A program made the position numbers and the translations under genes. This document shows, in pieces, positions 1-10,022 of a DNA stretch of 48,884 bases. Source of the stretch: Candidatus Sphingomonas excrementigallinarum. GTDB taxonomy: Bacteria > Pseudomonadota > Alphaproteobacteria > Sphingomonadales > Sphingomonadaceae. The DNA is taken from positions 1 to 48,884 of the forward strand of contig DXIH01000101.1 in the NCBI GenBank assembly GCA_019112965.1, in the 5' to 3' direction. Numbering within the stretch: position 1 is the stretch's first letter; each line of letters opens with the position of its first letter. The notes below the pieces were generated by a model. The model did no database searches. It was not told the origin of the DNA and saw only the letters and a list, made by a program, of their open reading frames with translations.

Positions 1-384
1 ACCTACGGGCTCGAACGGCTGGCCATGTATATCCAGGACGTCGACAATGTGTACGACCTGCGCTTCAACGATGCGGGCGTGAGTTACGGCGACGTGTTTC
101 TCGAAAACGAGAAGCAGATGTCGACCTGGAATTTCGAGATCGCCGATACCGACACGCTGTTCGATGCCTTCCGCAAGGCGGCGGCCGAGTGCGAGCGCTG
201 CCTGGAGGCCAAGCTGCCCATCCCCGCCTATGAACAGGCGATCAAGGCCAGCCACACCTTCAACCTGCTGCAGGCGCGCGGCGTGATCTCGGTGGCGGAG
301 CGCCAGGCCTATATGGGCCGCGTCCGCGATCTGGCAAAGGGCGCGTGCGGCGCCTGGATGGACAAGAACGGCTGGGCCGCGTGA
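1..384 (+). CDS. glyQ: Glycyl-tRNA synthetase alpha subunit (C-terminal part)
   Basis: This is the 3' part of glyQ, cut by the window edge; the frame is open from base 1 and reads [16 protein letters not shown], a signature of the class II catalytic alpha subunit. GlyQ carries the aminoacylation active site, and two alpha plus two beta subunits charge tRNA-Gly in the cytoplasm. About 127 residues are visible, covering the end of the catalytic domain and the C-terminal helical region. The TGA stop overlaps the ATG of glyS by one base (TGATG), so the two subunits are probably translationally coupled. The identification is firm; the missing N-terminus lies outside the window. Confidence 0.97.
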   Translation, partial: TYGLERLAMYIQDVDNVYDLRFNDAGVSYGDVFLENEKQMSTWNFEIADTDTLFDAFRKAAAECERCLEAKLPIPAYEQAIKASHTFNLLQARGVISVAERQAYMGRVRDLAKGACGAWMDKNGWAA

Positions 385-2627
385 TGACCGATTTTCTGTT
401 CGAACTTCGCTCCGAAGAAATCCCCGCCCGGATGCAGGCGGGCGCGCGGGATAGCCTCGCCAAGCTCTTCACCGCCGAACTCGCCAAGACCGGTCTGTCG
501 GCGGGTGAGATCGTCACTTATGCGGGGCCGCGTCGCCTGGCGCTGATCGCGCGCGGGCTTCCGGCCGCGACCGAGGCGGTGTCCGAGGAAGTGAAGGGCC
601 CGCGCGCCTCCGCCCCGCCGCAGGCGCTGGAGGGCTTCCTGCGCAAGACCGGGCTGACCCGTGAGCAACTGACCGAGCGCGACGGTGTGCTCTTCGCGAT
701 CACCGAAAAGCCCGGCCGCGCGACGGCGCAAGTGCTGGCCGAGGCGATTCCCGCGATCGTCCGCGCCTTCCCCTGGCCCAAGTCGATGCGCTGGGGCGCG
801 GAGTCCGCCTCGACCGAGTCGATGCGCTGGGTCCGCCCGCTGCACGCCATCGTCGCGCTGTTCGGCGGCGAGGTCGTGCCCTTCGAAATCGCCGGGATCA
901 CCAGCGGCAACGTCACGCGCGGCCATCGCTTCCATGCGCCCGCCGAGATCATGCTGACCGGCGCGGACACCTATGTCGAGCAGCTGCGCGCCGCCAAGGT
1001 GCTGGTCGATCAGGACGAACGCGCCGCGATCATCCGCGAGCGTGCGTCGGCATTGGCCGCCGAGGCCGGGCTGGAGCTGGTCGAGGACGAAGGGCTGGTC
1101 GCCGAGAATGCCGGGCTGACCGAATGGCCGGTGCCGTTGCTCGGCCGCTTCGACGAGGCCTATCTCGACGTGCCGCCCGAAGTCATCCAGCTGACCGCGC
1201 GGGTGAACCAGAAATATTTCGTCTGCCGCTCCGCCGACGGCAAGCTGGCGAACGCGTTCGTCTGCACCGCCAATATCGAGGCGAGCGACGGCGGCGCGAA
1301 GATCGTCGAGGGCAATGGCAAGGTGCTCGCTGCCCGCCTGTCCGACGCGCGCTTCTTCTACGAGACGGACCTGAAGACCAAGCTCGACGATCTGCGGCCG
1401 AAGCTGGAAAAGATCGTCTTCCACGAACAGCTCGGCACCGTCGCCGACAAGGTCGAGCGGGTGGCCAGGCTGGCCCGCTGGCTGGTCGAGGAGGGCATCG
1501 TCACCGAATCCCCCTCCCGCAGGCGGGAGGGGCTAGGGGAGGGCCGTGCCACGGGCGATGTCGCTGGTGGCGAGGTCCCCCCCCCATCCCCCCCCGCAAG
1601 CGGAGGGGGCGGGCTTGCCGATCTGGCGGAGCGTGCCGCGTATCTGGCGAAGGCCGATCTCGTCACCGGCATGGTCGGCGAGTTTCCTGAATTGCAGGGC
1701 CTGATGGGTGGCTATTACGCCGCCGCGCAGGGCGAAGACCCGCGCGTGGCCGAGGCGGTTCGCGATCACTACAAGCCGGTCGGGCAGGGTGATGATGTTC
1801 CCACCGCGCCGGTGACGGTGGCTGTGGCGCTCGCGGACAAGCTAGATACGCTTGTAACCTTCTTCTCACATGACATGCGACCCACAGGCTCAAAGGACCC
1901 GTTCGCTCTGCGCCGCGCCGCACTTGGGGTCATTCTCACGCTGACGGAGAGCGGCGTTCGCTTGCCAATTCGAGCTTCGGTCTTCGAGCGAGTGATCGGT
2001 TGGGAAGATCCAGAATATGGCGACCTGCCTGCTGTCCGAGCGCAGGAACAAAACGCTGACGAAGTTGCTGCGATCGACGCCGAAATCGCAGTTCGTGCAA
2101 GCAGAATTGATGCGAAGATTCTCGACTTCTTCGCCGACCGCTTAAAGGTCCAGCAACGCGAGGCAGGCGTCCGTCACGACCTGATCGACGCGGTGTTCGC
2201 GCTCGGCGGCGAGGACGACCTCGTTCGCCTGCTCGCCCGAGTCCGCGCGTTGCAGGCCTTCGTCACCACCGACGACGGCACCAACCTGCTCGCCGGGTAC
2301 AAGCGCGCCGCGAACATCCTGAAGAAGGAAGGCGTCGAGGGCAACCAGAGCTGGACCGCGCCGACCTATACGCTCGAACCCGCCGAGGCCGATCTGATCG
2401 CCGCGCTCGACGCGGCCGAGCCCAAGGCGGCTCAAGCGGTGAAGGCCGAGGATTTCGAAGCCGCAATGGCCGCGCTCGCCTTGCTTCGCGCGCCGATCGA
2501 CCGCTTCTTCGACGATGTGACCGTCAACGACGCCGATCCGGCCAAGCGAACCGCGCGCCTCGCGCTGCTCGCGCGGGTCCGGGCCGCCGTGCATACGGTG
2601 GCGGACTTCTCGAGGATCGAGGGATGA
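384..2627 (+). CDS. glyS: Glycyl-tRNA synthetase beta subunit, with in-frame repeat insertion
   Basis: The beta subunit recognises tRNA-Gly and works with GlyQ. The start is the ATG at 384, overlapping the glyQ stop; it opens with TDFLFELRSEEIPARMQ, the family's typical N-terminus. At 747 residues it is longer than the roughly 690 usual for the family. Much of the excess lies at about residues 376-410, where a pair of inverted C/G-rich palindromic repeats (1511-1609) is translated as a Ser/Arg/Gly/Pro-rich segment between VARLARWLVEEGIV and LAERAAYLAKADLVTG, both conserved. A second oddity is about residues 485-590 (nt 1835-2155). Codons ending in A or T (CTA, GTA, TCA, CGA, ACA, CCA, ATT) become common there, unlike the flanks, which suggests a recombined tract. 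The frame stays open and the anticodon-binding C-terminus is intact, so the protein is probably functional. Confidence 0.96.
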   Translation: MTDFLFELRSEEIPARMQAGARDSLAKLFTAELAKTGLSAGEIVTYAGPRRLALIARGLPAATEAVSEEVKGPRASAPPQALEGFLRKTGLTREQLTERDGVLFAITEKPGRATAQVLAEAIPAIVRAFPWPKSMRWGAESASTESMRWVRPLHAIVALFGGEVVPFEIAGITSGNVTRGHRFHAPAEIMLTGADTYVEQLRAAKVLVDQDERAAIIRERASALAAEAGLELVEDEGLVAENAGLTEWPVPLLGRFDEAYLDVPPEVIQLTARVNQKYFVCRSADGKLANAFVCTANIEASDGGAKIVEGNGKVLAARLSDARFFYETDLKTKLDDLRPKLEKIVFHEQLGTVADKVERVARLARWLVEEGIVTESPSRRREGLGEGRATGDVAGGEVPPPSPPASGGGGLADLAERAAYLAKADLVTGMVGEFPELQGLMGGYYAAAQGEDPRVAEAVRDHYKPVGQGDDVPTAPVTVAVALADKLDTLVTFFSHDMRPTGSKDPFALRRAALGVILTLTESGVRLPIRASVFERVIGWEDPEYGDLPAVRAQEQNADEVAAIDAEIAVRASRIDAKILDFFADRLKVQQREAGVRHDLIDAVFALGGEDDLVRLLARVRALQAFVTTDDGTNLLAGYKRAANILKKEGVEGNQSWTAPTYTLEPAEADLIAALDAAEPKAAQAVKAEDFEAAMAALALLRAPIDRFFDDVTVNDADPAKRTARLALLARVRAAVHTVADFSRIEG
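1511..1609. repeat. Palindromic repeat pair, family A, inside glyS
   Basis: Two head-to-head copies of a C/G-rich palindrome. The first (1511-1543) has the core CCCCTCCCGCAGGCGGGAGG followed by GGGGAGGG. The second (1577-1609) is the reverse orientation, with CCATCCCCCCCCGCAAGCGG. The same pair occurs at 5457-5599, 21341-21449 and 28043-28101, always between genes. Here it is read through in frame without a stop. Confidence 0.88.
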
Positions 2628-2696
2628 CGTGATCCGGATCGGGAGGCGGGGGCAAACGTTCCTGTCTTCCTCTCCGGCAATATCGCCTTATTAACA

Positions 2697-2723
2697 CCGA
2701 CGCCTGTGTCCCCAGGGCGTCGG
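2697..2723. other. Hairpin in the glyS-ppdK gap
   Basis: The 124-base gap before ppdK holds an 8-bp perfect stem, CCGACGCC (2697-2704) with GGCGTCGG (2716-2723). It ends about 30 bases before the ppdK start. It is not followed by a T run, so it is not a classical terminator; it may be leader structure. No convincing promoter boxes were seen in this gap. Confidence 0.3.
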
Positions 2724-2751
2724 ACGTGACGACCAGTAAAGGATCGAACCG

Positions 2752-5412
<2,661 letters not shown>

Positions 5413-5413
5413 T

Positions 5414-5632
5414 TTTTGGGGGTTGGGGTTTGGCGGGTGTGTCGCCCGGCCTCTTTCCCTCCCCCATCCCCTCCCGCCTGCGGGAGGGGAGCGTTATGAG
5501 GCTACCTGCTCGCTTCTTTCAGGAGCGGTAGGCTGGTTGCAACGCCAAACTGCCATACTTGGCACGCCCCTCCCGCAAGCGGGAGGGGATGGGGGAGGGC
5601 AGGGTGTCTCACCGAGCCCCACCCCCAAAAAA
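5414..5632. repeat. Palindromic repeat pair, family A, with extended inverted arms
   Basis: The gap between ppdK and the convergent pilus operon is almost wholly one imperfect inverted repeat. The inner pair is CCCTCCCCCATCCCCTCCCG onwards (5457-5490) and its reverse complement (5567-5599). The outer arms also match: TTTTTGGGGGTTGGGG at 5414 against CCCCACCCCCAAAAAA near 5616-5631. The ends are A/T runs next to G/C-rich arms, so the element could act as a terminator for both convergent transcripts. Confidence 0.85.
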
Positions 5633-5635
5633 CCA

Positions 5636-5998
5636 TCACCCGTGCGTCGTCACACGATTCCCGAAATCGAACCACCCACGACGCTCCCCCGCCGGATAGG
5701 CCGGACGCGCGGCGCTGGATGCGACCGGACGATAGGATGCCCGCTCCACCACCGGCGCGGCCGCGACCGGCTGGGCGCTCGCCAGTCGGTGGTTTTCCTT
5801 TTCCAACTCGGCGATGCGGTCTCGTGCCGCCGACAGCTTGGCCTCGGTGTCCTTCACCTGCGCGGCGTGCGCGTCGCGCTCGGTCGAATAGCGGGTGCGC
5901 CATTTGCGGCCGCCCGGATGGCTCGCCAGCCCGAAGAGCCAACCCGCGATGAGGACCAGCCCCAGCACGGCGAACTGCGTCGTCGAAGTGAACAGCAT
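5636..5998 (-). CDS. Small membrane-anchored coiled-coil protein of unknown function
   Basis: The 120-residue product is not recognised. It starts with a single membrane segment (about residues 7-25, FAVLGLVLIAGWLFGLA). A charged segment with heptad-like pattern follows at about 38-72 (ERDAHAAQVKDTEAKLSAARDRI and onward), probably a short coiled coil. The tail is Ala/Pro-rich and ends GWFDFGNRVTTHG. The likely topology is an N-terminal anchor with the rest on one side of the inner membrane. It lies 79 bases downstream of tadC on the same strand and could be the last gene of the pilus operon, but the spacing leaves that open. Codon use resembles the neighbours, supporting a real gene. Confidence 0.75.
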   Translation of the reverse strand: MLFTSTTQFAVLGLVLIAGWLFGLASHPGGRKWRTRYSTERDAHAAQVKDTEAKLSAARDRIAELEKENHRLASAQPVAAAPVVERASYRPVASSAARPAYPAGERRGWFDFGNRVTTHG

Positions 5999-6077
5999 CG
6001 CGTCGATCCCATCCTGTTGAATTTGGTCTGTTACGACCGATCAACGACTGGGCGGCACGCTGGTTGCGAAGCCGGGT

Positions 6078-7070
6078 CTATTGCCCGGCGATGAGCGTAT
6101 CCTTGATTGAGCAGGCGGCGGGGCCGAGAATGACGACGAACAGCACCGGCAGGATGAACAGGATCAGCGGCACCGTCATGATCGCGGGCAGCCGCGCGGC
6201 CTTCTCCTCGGCGCGCATCATGCGTTCGTGCCGGAACTCGGCCGACAGCACGCGCAGCGCACTGGCGAGCGGGGTGCCGTATTTTTCGGTTTGGATCATG
6301 GTGGTGACGACCCCGCGCAGCGAGTCGAGGTTGACCCGCATGGCGAGGTTCTCCAGCGCCTGCCGCCGGTCGGTCAGGAAGCCCAGTTCGACCGAGGTAA
6401 GCTGGAACTCGTCCCCCAGCTCGGGATAGGCGCGGCGCAGTTCGCGCGCGACGCGCGCGAAGGCCGCATCGACGGTCAGGCCCGCCTCGGCACAGATCAC
6501 CATCAGGTCGAGCGCGTCGGGCAGCCCCTTGCGGATCGCGGCGGTGCGTTTGTCGACCTGGTTCTTCAACGCCAGGTCGGGGCCCTTGTAGGACAGGACC
6601 AGCGTGCCCGCGACGATCATGTAGCGGCTGAACCCGCTCCAATCGGCGAAATCCTCGGTCCCATAGACCCAAAGCGCCATCGCCCCGCCCAGCACGATCG
6701 GCAGGACGAGCCGTCCGAAGATCACCGCGACCGCCATGTCCTTCGACCGGATGCCCGCCTGGAGCAGCTTGATCTGGACGGCCTTGAGCTGTTCGTCCTG
6801 CAGCATCTTGAGCGCGCCCAGGACCTTGCGCATCCGGTCCAGCAGGGTGGCGCGGTCGATCAGCTGCGCGCGGGGTTTGGGCGCGCTGACGATGCCGTTC
6901 TTCAGCAACTCGCGCCGTTCGTTGAGCGCCCGCACCCGGCGCGTCATCGGATCGCGACTGCCGATCAGGGCATAGCCCGCCACCAGCAGCGCAAAGATGC
7001 ACAGGCCCCATAGCAGCGCGGTAAGCGATGCCGGATCCAGGCCGAAAGGGGTGGACGCGGAAGCGGTCAT
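6078..7070 (-). CDS. tadC: Tad pilus inner-membrane platform protein TadC
   Basis: A GspF-family inner-membrane protein of 330 residues. Hydrophobic segments are seen near residues 14-35, 115-140 and 145-165 and at the C-terminus (MTVPLILFILPVLFVVILGP). The cytoplasmic GSPII_F domain lies between about 180 and 300 and includes DALDLMVICAEAGLTVDAAF. With TadB it forms the platform on which the CpaF motor would drive assembly of Flp pilin. It follows tadB with no gap: the ATG at 7070 is next to the tadB stop at 7071, which indicates coupling. The domain order and the tandem tadB-tadC arrangement distinguish it from general type II secretion GspF. Confidence 0.93.
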   Translation of the reverse strand: MTASASTPFGLDPASLTALLWGLCIFALLVAGYALIGSRDPMTRRVRALNERRELLKNGIVSAPKPRAQLIDRATLLDRMRKVLGALKMLQDEQLKAVQIKLLQAGIRSKDMAVAVIFGRLVLPIVLGGAMALWVYGTEDFADWSGFSRYMIVAGTLVLSYKGPDLALKNQVDKRTAAIRKGLPDALDLMVICAEAGLTVDAAFARVARELRRAYPELGDEFQLTSVELGFLTDRRQALENLAMRVNLDSLRGVVTTMIQTEKYGTPLASALRVLSAEFRHERMMRAEEKAARLPAIMTVPLILFILPVLFVVILGPAACSIKDTLIAGQ

Positions 7071-8051
7071 TCAGATCTCAAAGCTAATCATGCGGGACAT
7101 GATGAAGGCGCCCAGGCCCATCCAGACAAAGCCCGCGCCGCCGATCAGCATCAGGCGCGGATCGACGAAGAAGCGTGCCATATAGGGCTGGTTGATCATC
7201 CAGATCATGCCGAACACGGCAAAGGGCAGGCAGCCGATGATATAGGCCGATGCCTTGGACTCGGACGACATCGCCTTGATCTTCAGCTTCATCTGCGCCC
7301 GCTTGCGCAGCACGTCGGCCAGGTTCGACAGCGTCTCGGCCAGGTTGCCGCCGGTCTCGCGCTGGATGGCGATGGCGATGACGAAGAAGCGGAATTCGGG
7401 AATGTCGAGCCGGTCGGCGGTTTCCTGAAGCGCCGCGTCCATGCTGCGCCCGATCCGCATCCGGTCGGTGACGGCGCGGAACTCGTCCCCGATCGGGCCG
7501 GGCAGCTCCAGCGCGACGACCGCCATCGTCTCGGAGATCGGCAGGCCCGAGCGCAGGCCGCGGACCAGCAACTCGATGGCATCGGGAAAGCGCGTGACGA
7601 ACTTGTTGCGGCGCTTCGCGATCATTCGCCCGACGACCATGTGCGGGAGCCAGAGGCCGATGCCGAGCCCGACCAGAAGGGCGGTGAAGAACGACCAGCC
7701 CAGGATCATCAGCAGGATCATTAGCCCGAACGCCAGTCCCGCACTTGCCATGCCATATTGGCCGACCGTCCAGTCGCGCCCGGTGCGGTCCAGCCGCGTG
7801 GCGAGCTTGGCCGGATTGGGAAGCAGGCGGCCGAACGCCTTGTCCATTCGCGTGTCCGCGGCCAGCGCGATCCCGCGCGACGCGGTGACCGCCTCCAGCG
7901 GCTTGCCGAGGTCGAGCGCGACGCGACCGCGCAGCGCCGCCAGCCGCCGCGTCTGGCTGCGCGAGCGGGCCGGGGTGGCAAAGGCCGCCATCGCCAGCAT
8001 CAGCGTCAGGAAGACGCCCATGGCCAGGATCAGGGTCGCGGTCATCGACAT
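7071..8051 (-). CDS. tadB: Tad pilus inner-membrane platform protein TadB
   Basis: A 326-residue GspF-family protein. It has an N-terminal membrane segment (TLILAMGVFLTLMLAMAAFA), a pair of helices near 100-140, and a cytoplasmic GSPII_F domain with FPDAIELLVRGLRSGLPISE and QRETGGNLAETLSNLADVLR. Two C-terminal helices complete the family topology. The start may be 8051 or the second Met at 8045. It sits five bases after cpaE. In most Tad loci cpaF, the secretion ATPase gene, lies exactly here, but no sequence for it fits in this five-base gap. Confidence 0.93.
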   Translation of the reverse strand: MSMTATLILAMGVFLTLMLAMAAFATPARSRSQTRRLAALRGRVALDLGKPLEAVTASRGIALAADTRMDKAFGRLLPNPAKLATRLDRTGRDWTVGQYGMASAGLAFGLMILLMILGWSFFTALLVGLGIGLWLPHMVVGRMIAKRRNKFVTRFPDAIELLVRGLRSGLPISETMAVVALELPGPIGDEFRAVTDRMRIGRSMDAALQETADRLDIPEFRFFVIAIAIQRETGGNLAETLSNLADVLRKRAQMKLKIKAMSSESKASAYIIGCLPFAVFGMIWMINQPYMARFFVDPRLMLIGGAGFVWMGLGAFIMSRMISFEI

Positions 8052-8056
8052 GTTGG

Positions 8057-9322
8057 TCAGTCGGCCCGCGCCCGCTTGTTCAGCAGCGATTTCAGGTCGA
8101 ACCGGTCGAGCAGCCCGCGCCGGGCGGGGCTGCCCGCCCCTCCGCCTTCGGCCGAGGCGCAGAGACGCTGCGTCAATTCGATCAGTGGTGCGATGGTGCG
8201 CGACGTGCGGCCCAGCTCGGCGATGGGCTTGCCGACCTTGGCGGCCTGGACGACCAGCTTGGGGTCATAGGGGATGACGAAATCCAGCGCGCGCTCGATC
8301 GAACCCTCGAAATCGCTCTGGCTGATCTCGCTCTGCGCGGGCGGCTGTACCCTGTTGGCGACGGTCAGAACCGTCACCTGGGGCGCATGCGCCTTGGCCC
8401 AGGCGAGGAGGCGGATCGTGTCGCGTGCGGCGGCCAGGGTCAGATCGGTGACCAGCACGACGGTCTGGGCCGATCCCACCAGCATCGGCTGCTGGATCAT
8501 AAGACCGCGCGGCAGGTCGACGATGGTCGTCTCGAAATTGAGGCGCATCTCTTCCTGCAATTGGGCGAAAGCGAGGCCATCGGTCAGGATGGGCGCGTTG
8601 ATCGGCGCTTCGGCCGACAGAATCGCCAGCTTCTCGGACGCCTTGACCATGGCGCGTTCGAGGAACAGCCCGTCGATGCGGCTGGGATTGTCGATCGCAT
8701 CGACCAGCCCGCGCCCCGGCTCAAGGTCGAGCGCCAGCGCGGCGGTGCCGAAATGCACGTCGAGGTCGAGCAGCGCGGTCGTCCGCTCCAGCCGTTCGGC
8801 CATCAGCCAGCCGAGCGAGGTCGCGATGGTCGAGGCCCCGACGCCGCCGCGCACGCCGACGACCGCGACGGTGCACGGCGCCTTTTCCGGTGCGGTGTCG
8901 AGGGGGCGGGGGGCATGGGCCATGGCGCGCGCCTGGCCGATCGTATCGCGCAACTGGTCGGGATTGAGCGGCTTCAGCAGATAGTCGTGCAGCCCGCTCG
9001 TCACCAGCGATCGGTACAGGCGCACATCGTTGACCGGGCCGATCGCGATCACGATCGTGCCGGGCTCACAGACCTCCGCCAGGTTGTTGATCTCGCTGGC
9101 GGGATCGTCGGTTTCGGTCAGGTCGACGAGCAGGATCAGCGGGCTGGCCGATACCGACAGCGACTGGATCGCCCCGGACAGGCCGCCCTTCATGACCTTG
9201 TCGACCGACCAGCCCTGTTCGGCGACCAGCGGACGGATCGCCTCGGCCGTCCATTCGTCGCTGACGAAGGCGAGGAAGGGGTCGCGGACGGTCAGCATGC
9301 CGGGTTTCCAGGGGGCGTTCAC
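8057..9322 (-). CDS. cpaE: Tad pilus localisation ATPase-like protein CpaE/TadZ
   Basis: A 421-residue member of the CpaE/TadZ family, which places the pilus machinery in the cell. The N-terminal 125 residues resemble an atypical receiver domain (DPFLAFVSDEWTAEAIRPLV). The rest is a ParA/MinD-like fold with VVGVRGGVGASTIATSLG at the P-loop. Both lysines of the deviant Walker A motif are replaced (RGGVGAST), as in several TadZ proteins, so ATP hydrolysis may be weak or absent. The GTG start at 9322 was chosen because GTGA overlaps the cpaD stop by four bases. A later Met seven codons in is an alternative. Order and overlaps place it in one transcript with cpaD. Confidence 0.93.
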   Translation of the reverse strand: MNAPWKPGMLTVRDPFLAFVSDEWTAEAIRPLVAEQGWSVDKVMKGGLSGAIQSLSVSASPLILLVDLTETDDPASEINNLAEVCEPGTIVIAIGPVNDVRLYRSLVTSGLHDYLLKPLNPDQLRDTIGQARAMAHAPRPLDTAPEKAPCTVAVVGVRGGVGASTIATSLGWLMAERLERTTALLDLDVHFGTAALALDLEPGRGLVDAIDNPSRIDGLFLERAMVKASEKLAILSAEAPINAPILTDGLAFAQLQEEMRLNFETTIVDLPRGLMIQQPMLVGSAQTVVLVTDLTLAAARDTIRLLAWAKAHAPQVTVLTVANRVQPPAQSEISQSDFEGSIERALDFVIPYDPKLVVQAAKVGKPIAELGRTSRTIAPLIELTQRLCASAEGGGAGSPARRGLLDRFDLKSLLNKRARAD

Positions 9323-9996
9323 TGCATGGCTCCCGCACCGGGTGCCGGGGCACCTGCGCCGCCGGTCTGGATCGTGTTGGGATCGCGCAGCACGGTACCG
9401 CCATTGCCGGTCGGCGGCGCGTTGCGCAGCGCCTTGACCGCGCGGGTCGCCGTGGCGGGATCGCTGGCCGCCGCCCCGCCGACGCCCTGGACCAGATCGG
9501 TCGGGTTGGCGACCATCGCGGCCAGGTTGCGGTTGATCGCGCATCCATGGTTGGACGAGGTCCGGCCGTCGACATCGGGCACGGTATCGCTGCGCAGGTC
9601 CGGGCAGCCCGGCACCGTCGCAAAAGCGCGCGTCACGACCACCCGAATGGTCGCGGGCGCGACCGGACGACGCGCGATCGGCGAAGCCTGACCGAGCACC
9701 AGGCCATAGCGGCCGACGATGTCCGCCACCTCGCGATACGCGGCGGGGCCGTCGCCCGCCGGGTCCTCCACGGCAACATGGTCGCCATGGCCCAAATGCA
9801 GGTTGCGCGCCCAGCCGTCGAGCCGCCGGTAGTCATCCGCCGCCAGCCGGTCGCCGGACAATGCGAGGTCGAGCACATAGTCGGTCTGCGACACGACCGG
9901 CTGATGGACCGACTCCATCCCCGGCTGACTGCCGCTCATGCAGCCGCCGGTCATCAGCAAGAGGCCGAGCGGCGCGAGAAGCGAGGAAGGACGCAT
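9319..9996 (-). CDS. cpaD: Pilus assembly lipoprotein CpaD
   Basis: A 225-residue CpaD-family protein, in Caulobacter-type Tad systems an outer-membrane lipoprotein that assists the CpaC secretin. The N-terminus (RPSSLLAPLGLLLMTGGCMSG) is a lipoprotein signal with the modified Cys in TGGC. The conserved CpaD region includes SSNHGCAINRNLAAMVANPTDLVQG. The start is uncertain. ATG 9996 is used. ATG 10005 is nearer an AAGGA sequence, and ATG 10026 overlaps the cpaC stop as ATGA; all are in frame and keep the signal peptide. The C-terminus is Gly/Ala/Pro-rich. Confidence 0.9.
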   Translation of the reverse strand: MRPSSLLAPLGLLLMTGGCMSGSQPGMESVHQPVVSQTDYVLDLALSGDRLAADDYRRLDGWARNLHLGHGDHVAVEDPAGDGPAAYREVADIVGRYGLVLGQASPIARRPVAPATIRVVVTRAFATVPGCPDLRSDTVPDVDGRTSSNHGCAINRNLAAMVANPTDLVQGVGGAAASDPATATRAVKALRNAPPTGNGGTVLRDPNTIQTGGAGAPAPGAGAMQ

Positions 9997-10022
9997 GGGG
10001 CGCATTATCCTTGGGCAGGCGG

